NCBI GenBank assembly: GCA_013398295.1
Contig: VZSF01003499.1
Coordinates: 203,592 to 267,591, forward strand
Direction: 5' to 3'
DNA: 64,000 nucleotides
Origin: Chionis minor
Lineage: Eukaryota; Chordata; Aves; Charadriiformes; Chionididae
The notes under the pieces are model-generated. The model was not told where the DNA came from. It searched no databases and saw only the letters and a list, made by a program, of their open reading frames with translations. Below are positions 36,804 through 47,700 of this stretch, in pieces; within the stretch, counting starts at the first letter, position 1; each line of letters begins with the position of its first letter. The position numbers were made by a program, and so were the translations under genes.

Positions 36804-36866
36804 CCTAGCTAGGTTGAACTAGATCCTGAGGTCCATTCCAGCTTGAATTACCTTCTGATCCTAATA
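36804..36866 (+). mobile_element. possible CR1 3'-terminal relic
   Basis: Contains AGGTTGAACTAGATCCTGAG, then GTCCATTCCAGC and TTCTGATCCTAAT, which parallels the CR1 3' end (GGTTGGACTAGATGA, GTCCCTTCCAACC, TTCTATGATTCTA). Only about 60 bp align and a T-rich run precedes it. It could be chance. Confidence 0.42.
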
Positions 36867-37479
36867 TGCCTAAGAAATGTTTCATCTGGCCTTTCTACTA
36901 TCTAATGGCTAAATCCTTTTCCCTTAAAAACAGTACTGCAAGTGAGAAGTGCTTCTGCAATGCAAACTGGTGTAACTGGGAAGAGAATCTGGCCCAGTAA
37001 ATCGCAAGCTCCCAGCTAGCCAGAAGTAAAAGGGCAGCTCCCCAAACCTGCCACACGTGGTTTTCCCAGGGGACAATTTCTGATCTCAGGGTGTGGTGAG
37101 CAAGGCGGGGGAGGACAGATCTCGCAGACAAGTTCTTGCTTCGAGGGGAAAAGGGAGGTTCAGATTTCTGTCTGTTTTTTAGCAGAGGCTTGTGAATGAG
37201 CCCTCCTTTTCCTTGAGGGAAGAGAAACGCATGCCAAACCCTTGCACGGAGGGTGGAAGGCATGTTTGCGAAAACCCTGCTCTACCTTCCCAGCCTCTGC
37301 TCCTTCCCAGCGTGACGGATGGAGGAAAGGGGAAAGAGAGCAAGTCTCTGTGAGTGTCTGGGTCTTGTTCTTAGCATGATTGCAATGGGATGATCTGAGC
37401 TGGATCGCATCCTCTGCTTCAGCCCTTCACGTTCAAAGAGGCTTGAGATTTTCTATGGAGTTTCTCAGCTTCCAGCACA
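36867..37479. other. intergenic, no gene recognised
   Basis: Nothing beyond short overlapping frames. Confidence 0.5.
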
Positions 37480-37700
37480 ACCTGTTAGTAAACGGCCGCG
37501 TGGCTGTCAGAGGCTTGCTCAGAGGGAATGCAAATCTTTCGCTCTGCTGCTCGGATCTTGACTCATTTGCTGCAGAGGTGGCTATTTTTGCTGATCTGAC
37601 ATCAGGTTCACAGCAGCCTGTCCAACCAACTATTGTGCAATCCCCTTTTGTGAGTAAGAAGCAGACTTTCCATTCCTGATTTAGCTAACTTTTTGAACTA
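37480..37700. promoter_or_regulatory. candidate conserved noncoding element with octamer
   Basis: Contains a perfect POU octamer ATGCAAAT (37,528-37,535) together with TTAGTAAACGG and GACTCATTTGC. No recognised coding content. Its position, about 3.7 kb upstream of the gap in the CpG island, would suit a proximal enhancer of MYH10, but this is inference. Confidence 0.28.
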
Positions 37701-38204
37701 TCCAGGACTAAAATATATGATGGGTGAGACAATGAAGCTCATATTTGGTACTGATCCCTGCGCGGCGCCTTGGAGAACACCTCCTGTTTCAGAACATTTC
37801 CTATTGACATATGAGATAAAATAAACCGTGCGGTCCTGGAGGAAAGCATGCTTCAAGAAATAAGTGTAACCTCATCTTACTGTAATTTATTACATCTCAG
37901 AAAGCTTTGAAACTCAAGCATTAAGCATGAGGCTTGAATTTCCAATTCCTTTCAAGCTTCTCCCATAGAAATGTTTACTATAAAGTAATTTTATTGTGGA
38001 ATAATTTTTCCTTTATTCCTACAGTTCTCTGTGTTTTGATCCCATGCAACAAAGCATCCGTTTTTTTACATGAGCAACTCTGCCTTTTCCTCACACCTTC
38101 CTTCTGAAGGTGTCAAAGCACATTATACATCAAACGTGATCTCACCTCGGAAATGGCAAAGGGGCATAATGAAGTCTCTTTCCTTTTCAAGGTGAGCAAG
38201 GGCA

Positions 38205-38262
38205 GGGAAGGCACCGTGGCTGCCCAAAGCCACAGCAAGTCAGGATTTGAACTGGAAACCAA
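38205..38262 (-). mobile_element. MIR-like (CORE-SINE) relic
   Basis: The plus strand has GCTGCCCAAAGCCACAGCA then AGTCAGGATTTGAACTGG. This matches, in order, the reverse-complement MIR blocks CTTGCCCAAGGTCACACAGC and GCCGGGATTCGAACCCAGG, with a deletion between them. Only one arm of the element is seen. Identified from memory of the consensus. Confidence 0.45.
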
Positions 38263-38263
38263 A

Positions 38264-38288
38264 CCCACATGAAATTTATTCATGTGGG
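38264..38288. repeat. perfect 10-bp inverted repeat, 5-nt loop
   Basis: CCCACATGAA (38,264-38,273) and TTCATGTGGG (38,279-38,288) pair fully around a five-base loop. The surroundings do not extend the stem, so it is too short for a microRNA precursor. It lies directly beside the MIR-like relic. Confidence 0.9.
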
Positions 38289-40879
38289 TGAATAAAATTG
38301 TCACCACTAAGCACAGACCACGGCTGCACATATGCAACTCCCGCATTTAAACATTCAATTCTAAACCCTGGCTCAGTATTATTCAGTACTTGAAGTTCTG
38401 GAGAAAAAAAAAATTGACCCAGAAATGTGCTAAGATGTCCTGCTTTGCAGAGACGTGGGGCTCCTGAAGGAGGCCAGACCTGGGTCTGTAAGTCTTGGAG
38501 ACATGCCCAAAGCCTGCCGCAGTCAGAAAGCAGGGCAGGGAGGGAGGGCACAGGTCTCTGCAGGAAGCAAAGGTGTCAAATAATCAAGAAACCAGGGTTG
38601 CTTGGCTTATTTGTGGATGCTGGTAGGGACATGGGACAGAACAAACAGATGCTGGATGTCGGTTGTGTGGTTTCCCCTTGCCCAGCAATGTCCAAAGCAG
38701 ACTGGGGATGGAGGCACACATCACCCAGTAGAGAAATTAGCTTTGCAATACATGACACCAGTAGTAAGACCTCTAAATTAGAAAAGAATGGAGCATTTTT
38801 TGCCTAAATCCTCCAAAATTTTAAAAATCTCAAGCGGTGCTTTAAGCTTAAGTGGATCTTACTTACCTGCTCAGGTTCCAGCTCTGGAAACACCCATGGG
38901 GATATGCGTTGCCTTAAGCACATGCATGGCCTAGTAACAGCGGTATCATTAGCCTTCTGTTTAAATGTAAGGAAACAATTTTAGGATTAGGGACTAGCTG
39001 AGTTTCTATTTCAAATAAAAATCCTCTACAGAATATGTTTCTTTCCGCTCTTTCCAGTCTCCTGGGGAAGATAAAAATATCATCTTTCCCTCCATGGGTT
39101 AAAGACATTCAGTGGATTTGGGGAATTCCTTCCTAACACTATCCTGGATAAAAATAATTGTGTGATAAAAATAATAACTCAGTGCTATAAGCCTGACACA
39201 CTCCACACGGCATCTATGGGATCCTCAAAGATTTTCCATGGAAATAATTTTCTAAATGAAACTAAAGTCTTCAACCAGCTTGTCTCTAAAATAATGTTTT
39301 CTGTGTGATGTTTCTGTTTTTCTTTTAAAAGATGCTCTATGCCTGAAAATGGAAGTTTTGTGACCAAAGCCCAAAGCCACGTGACGTGAAGGTGCTGACC
39401 TGGAGTGTGAGGGTGTCAGGGTGCAGCTACTGAGGCCTGAGCTGCCCTCAGGAGTGTCCGTAACCGGTGCATGATGCTGCTCCTTGGGCGCATGGTTTTC
39501 CCAAAGGAAGGAAAATACTCATCAGGCTGCTCTGTTGCAAAGCCCTGGCACTGCTGAGGGGATAGCATCGCTCCATGAATGCTGTCCGAACATCTCGTGG
39601 AGACCTGTTGGCTAAGTGAGGAAAAATTGCAGATCCTGGGAGATGTGGCTCGCTGGCTGCCTGCATTTAAGCAACCCAAAGTCGGTGTGGTGTTGGCCTC
39701 TGCTGCCTACGGCGGCTTGCCACACAGCGTAGCCATCCTGGCCCCAGGAGTGGCAGTCCTTGCAAAGCAAAAAACAGCTGGGGAGTAACCAGTTCAGCCT
39801 TTTGCCTTTCATCTACCTGCGTTTGCGAGTCAACACCCTTATTTTTCGGTGAAACAGGATGTACGAGACCTCCCACTGAAATGGTAATTAAGAGGGAGAC
39901 TTTCATACAAATCCAAGTGCCAGGAATTGCGCATGAACTGATTTGTGTGCAGAGATGAGCAGAGATGACCAAATGATTTCCAGCTCCATGCTAGGAGTCT
40001 GGTCCCCACGGTTTGCCTCATTGCCTGCCTTTATGAACTGAGCAACCCATCCAAAAATGCTAAGTTGTACTGAAATGGCAGCTGCTACTTTGAAACATTC
40101 CATTCATGCAGGTAGTCCATAGAAAGTCCTGGTTTCTAAGCACGGGGTAAATGGGAGACATCCTTACTCCTGTCCCCAGGTGCTGCCTGACATCCCCAGC
40201 CCTTCCGGGGATCCCCTGCTGCAGCTTCACCCTGTGCCGCGTTGATGCTCCTTCCTGCCACTTCTCGCTGCTCCTCACCCTGCTCAGCAACTTGGTCAGA
40301 AGGATCTGCTGCAAATTCCTTCCAGCCAAATAGCTCTAATTCCTGAGCCACTCACATTTGCATTTGGTCTGGGCGGAGAAACGAAACCCGCAGCTCCAGC
40401 GATGGGAATCCTCGATGCGCTTAGTTACCTGCTCGCATGCCAGGTTGGAGCGAGCCGTGGTTGTGGCGAGAGGTTGTGCCCATTCCCAAGGGGCTGAATG
40501 CGCCATGTGTGATCCCCGAGAACCTCTCAGAGCCAGGGAGTGAAACAAGGGAAAGATTTTGCAAAAAAAGAAAAACAAAAACAGGGAAAGCCATGTTGGT
40601 GTTGAAGCTCTCCGTCTCAAAACCCCAGGTAGTGGCAGTGCTGGATGGCACAAGCCAGCAGCCTCCCAAGGCATTCCAGCCAAAAGCCACCCGGCGCTGA
40701 TTTTCAACGTCCACGTGAGCCCACGAAACTCTTGGAGATGCTGCAAACAGCTTTTTTTTTTTTTTTTTCTCCCATGCAGCCTCCTGCCTCCCCGCCTGAT
40801 CCAGAAAAGGCGCTGACAAACAGGCAAGGGCTCCAAAAAAACCTCAGGATTAGGTTTAAGGAAGGGGAAAGCCAGGCCT
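38289..40879. other. intergenic upstream of CpG island
   Basis: AT-richer at 38,800-39,350, then GC-rich. A T17 run sits at 40,752-40,768; minus-strand frames crossing it (for example 40,336-41,055) contain a poly-Lys artefact and are not genes. No exon recognised. Confidence 0.5.
40752..40768. repeat. T17 homopolymer
   Basis: A simple homopolymer just upstream of the CpG island. Confidence 0.9.
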
Positions 40880-42240
40880 GGGAGCAGGAGCTCTGCCGGC
40901 CTGGGACAGAGGAGGCCCTGAAGAAGCTTCTGGGTGGTGGCTCCGCTGAGGGGGCTGCGAGGCCGGCACCCACTTGGCCGGGTCCGGGGGCTGGAAGGCC
41001 ACGTCAGACTCGCAACGAAGGCCGCGTTTTTATTTTTAATAGTCACGATAATCACCGCCGGGAGCGATTATGGAGGGCTGCGGCGGGGTTTCTAGAAAGA
41101 GAAGTTGGGAAATGGGGACCGGGGGCTTTTCTGCTGGACGCCATCCTGTCCGGGGCCCGGTCACCCGCCACCGCCGCCTCAGGCGGCCGCCGCTGAGAAG
41201 ANNNNNNNNNNNNNNNNNNNNNNNNNNNNNNNNNNNNNNNNNNNNNNNNNNNNNNNNNNNNNNNNNNNNNNNNNNNNNNNNNNNNNNNNNNNNNNNNNNN
41301 NNNNNNNNNNNNNNNNNNNNNNNNNNNNNNNNNNNNNNNNNNNNNNNNNNNNNNNNNNNNNNNNNNNNNNNNNNNNNNNNNNNNNNNNNNNNNNNNNNNN
41401 NNNNNNNNNNNNNNNNNNNNNNNNNNNNNNNNNNNNNNNNNNNNNNNNNNNNNNNNNNNNNNNNNNNNNNNNNNNNNNNNNNNNNNNNNNNNNNNNNNNN
41501 NNNNNNNNNNNNNNNNNNNNNNNNNNNNNNNNNNNNNNNNNNNNNNNNNNNNNNNNNNNNNNNNNNNNNNNNNNNNNNNNNNNNNNNNNNNNNNNNNNNN
41601 NNNNNNNNNNNNNNNNNNNNNNNNNNNNNNNNNNNNNNNNNNNNNNNNNNNNNNNNNNNNNNNNNNNNNNNNNNNNNNNNNNNNNNNNNNNNNNNNNNNN
41701 NNNNNNNNNNNNNNNNNNNNNNNNNNNNNNNNNNNNNNNNNNNNNNNNNNNNNNNNNNNNNNNNNNNNNNNNNNNNNNNNNNNNNNNNNNNNNNNNNNNN
41801 NNNNNNNNNNNNNNNNNNNNNNNNNNNNNNNNNNNNNNNNNNNNNNNNNNNCCCTCCCTCCGCCGCATCGCTCCCGGCTGCATCAGTGAGGGGAAGGTGG
41901 CCATTTTCTCCCTTTCCCGCAGCCTCCGCGCGGGCGGGGCGGCGGCTGGGCCGGGGGTGCGGGGCCGCTGCCGTGTCCCGCCGGGCAGAACGGCCCCGGC
42001 CGCCTCCTTTGTCCTTCGGGCGGCGGCGGGGCCTGCGGCTGCGTGAGGGGGGCTCCGCCGCCGCTCCCGCGGCAGGACGGCGCAGAGCATCAGCCCTCGG
42101 CGCTCGGGGGCGGTGCGGCTCCTCGGGCTGCACCCGTCCTTGAAAATGCCCGGGCTGCGCTGAGGGATGTCGCTCCCCGGCTCTGCCGGTGCCCCCCCCG
42201 CTCCACCCCCCTTTTATTTAGAGGAGCAGAACGTGTGAAG
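40880..42240 (+). promoter_or_regulatory. CpG island, probable MYH10 promoter and noncoding exon 1
   Basis: CpG dinucleotides are dense on both sides of the sequence gap, unlike anything else in the window. Left of the gap lies a sequence fitting the MEF2 consensus YTAWWWWTAR (TTATTTTTAA, 41,030-41,039). Right of it lie a GC box GGGCGGGGC (41,932-41,940) and a YY1-type GGCCATTTTC (41,899-41,908). A T-rich TATA-like CTTTTATTTA (42,211-42,220) closes the island. In vertebrates MYH10 begins with a noncoding exon in such an island, and the start codon is in exon 2, as here. Possible 5' splice sites include GTGAGG at 41,886 and 42,043 and GTAAGC at 42,390, all with poor exon-side match. I cannot fix the transcription start or exon 1, which may lie in the gap. 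Confidence 0.75.
41202..41851. other. assembly gap (650 N)
   Basis: An unbroken run of N inside the CpG island. Both flanks are equally CpG-dense, which fits sequencing dropout of a GC-extreme core rather than a false join. Translated frames crossing it consist mainly of unknown residues and mean nothing. Confidence 0.99.
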
Positions 42241-42296
42241 GGCCGGTTTTCTTTTTTTTTTTCCTTTCTCCTCCTTCCCCCCCCATCCCTCCCACT
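42181..42296. repeat. C- and T-rich low-complexity stretch
   Basis: Runs of C (C8, C6), T10 and CTCCTTCCCC-type sequence at the downstream edge of the CpG island. Polypyrimidine on the plus strand. Confidence 0.75.
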
Positions 42297-44336
42297 CGTC
42301 TTTTGGGAGTGCTGGATTCCTGCATGATAAATGTGCTCATTTGAGTATTTCATTTGAATGCCATTGTTAACGGAGGAGCCCGGGGTAGTGTAAGCTGCAA
42401 CTTGCTTCGCTCCTGCGGAGGGTCTTTTGTGATGGGCTCTGTGGAATGAAATGCCAAAGTGGAAAAATGACCCTGAGACTGTCTGCGATCCCCCGATGTT
42501 AGGGATATCCCTTAGGAACTGCTCCAGAGTCAGTCCTTGCATTCATTTCAGTCTTCAGCCTTGAATCCCACTGGGGAACAATACCAATTAACTCCATGGT
42601 GCGAGTTTTCTCTGACCTCTAGGTTTCAGTACATTTTGGTGTGCAAAGCCGAGACCGAGCTTATCATAAATGTATTTGTCTGTCTGTCGTACCTGGCTGG
42701 GAGCTTTCAGGGGCTTGACACCGAGAAGCATTTGCACACAGGGGTGGCAATGGTGTTTCAGGTTTTTGTTGGAACTTCAGCTCTAAGTCTAGCACAGCGG
42801 AGACAAACAGCTTTCTGACTTGGGGTTGGAGGCTCAGATATTAGATTCGTGGGCTTTTTGAGCCAAGTGTAGCATTCCTTGACTAATATCTTCATTTTCC
42901 TGGCTGAGGAGTCCAAACTATCGCTTAAGGTGTCCCCTGAATGACTTCCTCGTCATTGAATTTTTCTCTTAAAGGCTCTTCTGAAACACTTCAAATGTTG
43001 AGTCATCACCTCTTGATTTGAATTAAGCTGTCTGTAGGAAACAGTCTGCTCTTCAAACCTCTGAAGGGTTCAATGACTTCATGCTTACTTTACATTAAAG
43101 TTGGACAACGTAGCAAAAGTCCGTGCCGTAGATGGAGACACAACTATTGTATTTAATTACATGCTTTTCTGAGGCTGGGTGTGTTGCAGAACTTCTTCCA
43201 TAAGGCTGCATACCATAGTATGAAAGATGACAAACGCAGTTTGCGAAACCTTGCTTGCTTTTGAAGCTAACCTTTTGGTTACCTGCTGGAAGAGGCTACC
43301 ATTAGCTAATGTAACATTCTCCAGCAGAAAAAAAAATCTAGTATGTGAAAACCCAAGATATTTAATGACCCAAGTACTAGGTGTCAGGTTTGACCTCGTT
43401 GCTCCTCGGGCAGTTACTGATGAAACTGTTAGCTCCAGGAATCCTGGTGTGACAGTATTATTAACTAAAGATACACTGGCCTCTTGGATAGAGGCAAACA
43501 GGTAAAATGAACGTGCAGGAGCTCTTGTCAGCAGTTTTTCTTTCCTGTTCAAATTACCCATGAAGCTGTTGGAAAAATCTAACATCAGTCCTTGCTGCGT
43601 CTTGAGCCTCAAGGTAAACTTGAGATCTGGAGACATTTTTTTGGAACATGGTAATGTCAGCGCTCATGACTGAGAACAGAAGCAGGCCGTAGAAATGCAA
43701 AGTCTTACGTTTTCAGGAAGAATATCAGCAAGGTTTAGCTAGCTTAATGGCTTGCAGAAACCCCAAGTGTCTCAAGTTCTTGTCTGTAGTTGAAAATCCA
43801 CATTTTAAAACATATTCTTGCCACCTGCTTGTTACTGTAGTTAGTTAGCTATTCACTGAGCGTTTTATATGTTTTCTAATTTTTTTTTTACTGTTCAATT
43901 GAAGTTGAGTTTACTGGCAAGCTTTTGTTAAATTTGCTCTCCCTCCTTATTTAAGGACAGAAGACAGATGCATGTTTTTCTTGCTTGTAGTTCTCACAGT
44001 TGTTGCAATGTCTCTCCATTGTTGCCACACAATGAGAACCAGTTTATACCAAATTTCCTGTGCTGGGTCTGGGATTATACTTGACAGATCACTTTAACTT
44101 TTGTATGGCAGTTGGTTTATTGGGAGGGCTGGTGTGTGAATAGGGGCGCTCAGTTGTACAGCAACATCTTTAGACTGTGAAAGAAATTAATGATATTCCC
44201 TCATCAAGAGAAGATACAGATATTAGTGACAGATCACTTAATGGATGTGCCGTAGCTCCATTGATTTTTTTTTTTTTTATTGGTAAGAATATGGTGTATA
44301 GCATACTCTTTGCTTTTTTTCCTCTCCGATTTACAG
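42241..44336 (+). other. MYH10 intron 1 (3' part)
   Basis: AT-richer DNA between the CpG island and the exon 2 acceptor. The acceptor is TTTTTTTCCTCTCCGATTTA followed by CAG, ending at 44,336. Overlapping frames at 43,157-43,636 (minus, 159 codons) and 43,227-43,505 (plus, 92 codons) have no recognisable motif. A T13-type run lies at 44,267-44,279. No mobile element recognised. The left end of the intron is not determined. Confidence 0.7.
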
Positions 44337-44729
<393 letters not shown>

Positions 44730-47700
44730 TAGATTCTTTATGGGTGCTAATTCAGCTGAACTTACCTGATTCCCATTCCTTGACTTATCTGACATAAATA
44801 CTTTGTGTCCCTAGCGTTTAGATCAGTCCAGGATCTTTTTCCATGTTGTGTACAAGTCAAGAACTCTGTTGTCATAAAACGTATAATAAAAAATTCTCCT
44901 ATGGAAATAATTCTGCAAGCATCTTTCAAAAATAGCATGCTAAATGGCAACTCTAGGCGCTTAGCTCATGCGACTTGTTAGAGCACTTGCCTCAGACATG
45001 CTTAACTGATACAGTGAATAGTATCGAATGGCTCGTTTGAGCTGACGAGAGATTACAAAACCTGACTTTGCTGAATTGCCGTTGTTTAATTGCTCGTATG
45101 AATAAGCATATTTCTTGTTTTATCTTGCTGCGTATTAAAAATGATAATAAGAGGCTATGCTTTTATTTGAAAGCTGAAGTTGGAGAGTGCTAGGAATGCA
45201 AAATGTCTTTTTGGAATCTAATATCAACTTAGTGGGCCAGGAAAGAATGTGTTCAAGTGCTTAAAATAAACCAATAAGATAAAGCTTTCTTTTTTCAGTG
45301 GTTTTGAAGTGCTAATTGGAACATCTGGCTTATCACCATCTTTCTATAGCATTAGGAATCACAACACCATTGATTCCACTTCTGACCCCCGTTCCTTGAA
45401 CAATGTTAAATGAATGTCTGTGGCGGACAGTTAAGAGTAGCTCCTTGTCTCCTGGCAAACTGATTGCATAGTGACTTGTTGAGTCAGAGTATCATTAAGA
45501 GCTACAAGTAGACTTTCTATCTTAAAAGAAACGAACATCTGCTTAAATGCTTGGCTCATTTTTAATAAACACTTGTTCTGAAGCTTAAATCCACTTTATT
45601 TAGTTCCGTTTGTTAGTTGGCTCACGTTCCCTTCTATCTAGGTATTAATGGGGTACCTCTTTCACTTGGCCCTTGTTAATATTTGGACTTACTGAAATCT
45701 TCTCCTATTTGTGCTTCTTTGTCAGTTTCTATGTGAGTCTTTGGGTTATGCCCTTCTGAGGTCTTGCACCAAGATCTTTACAACGGAGCCTAGAGAAAAA
45801 TACTTCTGAAATGATTCCTGCAAGCTTATAAGTAAACTAATTGGATAATTAGTAAGGAGTGGATTGGAAATGAAAAGTAAACAAGTTGATAGGTCAAAAG
45901 TTTTCAGTATATGTATCAATCATAATGCTAGTTGTTATAAAATTCATTACAACTATTATAACTGTATTTCGTTACGAAGATTAAAAGCTAAAGGCCTTAA
46001 ATGTCAAAGCAAGCTCTAGTCCAGGGAATCCATACAGCAAACGGCCACGAATGCTTCCGGAGGATGGTGTCAAATTAAAAGCTCAGCTTTGTGAAAGGCT
46101 GGCTTACCATATATGTGGAGTTTAAGTGGTATCCTATAGGTGACTTACCTTCCCTCCCTCCCTCCGCTTCCCAAAAAGGTGCCTTCTGCTTTCATTCCTC
46201 AACTGTTGAGGCAGACTCTAAAAGCTGGTTCCTTGGCATTGAGATACGGCTGTCACGTAGAAGGATTACTGCATTGGTATATTACTAATGACCTCCCCTG
46301 CCCCCGAGCTGGAAGAAGTTGGTTGGGATCAAGAAGCTAATGGATTTGTTGGCCTTAACTGGCAGTCTGAGCTACAGGAACATTGCTGGAGGATGCTGCT
46401 GTTACCAAGAATAATGTTTCTGTACAGCTATAATAATGACTTCTTGTTTGAAATTAAAACTCAGCTTATTTTTTGAAGGGGGAGAAAAAGCAGTTGCAAC
46501 TGCCATTAGAGTAGAGGCTGAAGGCTGGCAAAGATCAATAGGCCATAGAGAGAAACTTCATCAAGAACGTGAGCTGCTGGGGGTTTTGGTGCACTTCTGG
46601 TAGGGATCTCTGTCAGGGATTCCTAAATTTCTTGAACGTGGCATTGTCACTGCTGCTGCTGACGGCACAGCCTGGAACAATTGCCGTTGCCTGCGTATCC
46701 TGCTGATGTTCCCTTGGTGTGCAAAGAGCCAACCCTAACTGAGCTGATGAAGTGAATTGCGATGGGTTGGCCATGACAAGAGTCAGTTAAGGGTATGTTT
46801 TGACTTCCAGAGAGTACTTTCATAATAACCAAACTGAAATCTTGTATTTTGGTGTTGGTCTTAAGTGGTTTTAAGTTGGTGAATCAGTTTTGGTTTCCTT
46901 TAATTCCCACTAGGCAGCATGCAGTGTTGCCTTTCTAGGAAGCAGAAGATGAAAGACTGTCAACTGAAGTAGATACTTGTTTCCTTTCAATCCTAGAAAG
47001 GAAACAACCAAGCTGAGGGATTTGGTGAGCAGGTCTAGTCATCGCTCCATAATATGCCTCTCCGATACGACACTGCTGGAGGAACAGGGAGGGGTGACTA
47101 AAGCTACCGAGTGCCGGTCAGCATGACCTGGGCTCATTTCATCAAGAAAAGTTTCAAGTAACATCTAAGTAGGGATGGCGAGGGGTTTCTGGAACTTCTA
47201 GCACTTCTAATGTCTGCCAAGTGGTGTGGTCTTGGCCCCTCAGTTGCATTATTGCCGTGCTGTGGGAGATGGAACACAAATGGAGAATCTGGAAGACCAG
47301 TGGCTTGTAAAAGCGTGATGTCAATACTTGGTCTTGTTTTATTCTGGTCTGTTCATGACGGCACAGAAGATAAAAGGTAGCAGGATTTGTACAAGAACTG
47401 CTGGGAAGAATGGTTGTAACTAACGATCCCAGTTTTGCTTTGGAGATAAAATAACTTGCATTTCTTGCCCTGCTTTTAACATCACCTATTCAATTGCTTG
47501 CTGTAAGGCTCATTTTGAGTGTAACTGAAGAGTATGTTAAAACAATTTCTTTCCTAGAGAAGCTGTACTATCTTTGCAAATTATTCTGAAGTATATGATA
47601 TATATTCAACCCTGAGGATGGCACAAATTTATCGTTATGACTTCTTGGACTTTTCTCGTTGACCACTCAGCATGAGATCTTTTCTGCAGATCTCAGGGTC

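Noticed and set aside
40336..41055. Minus-strand frame of 239 codons beside the CpG island
   Set aside because: Contains a poly-Lys stretch from the T17 homopolymer and has no recognisable domain.
41036..42143. Long frames of 303-365 codons crossing the CpG island on both strands
   Set aside because: Most of each frame is the run of N translated as unknown residues; the remainder is Arg/Ala/Gly/Pro-rich CpG-island sequence.
46640..46830. Possible C/D snoRNA in intron 2 (CTGATGA and CTGA motifs)
   Set aside because: The C-box has C instead of a purine at its first position and no terminal stem pairs.
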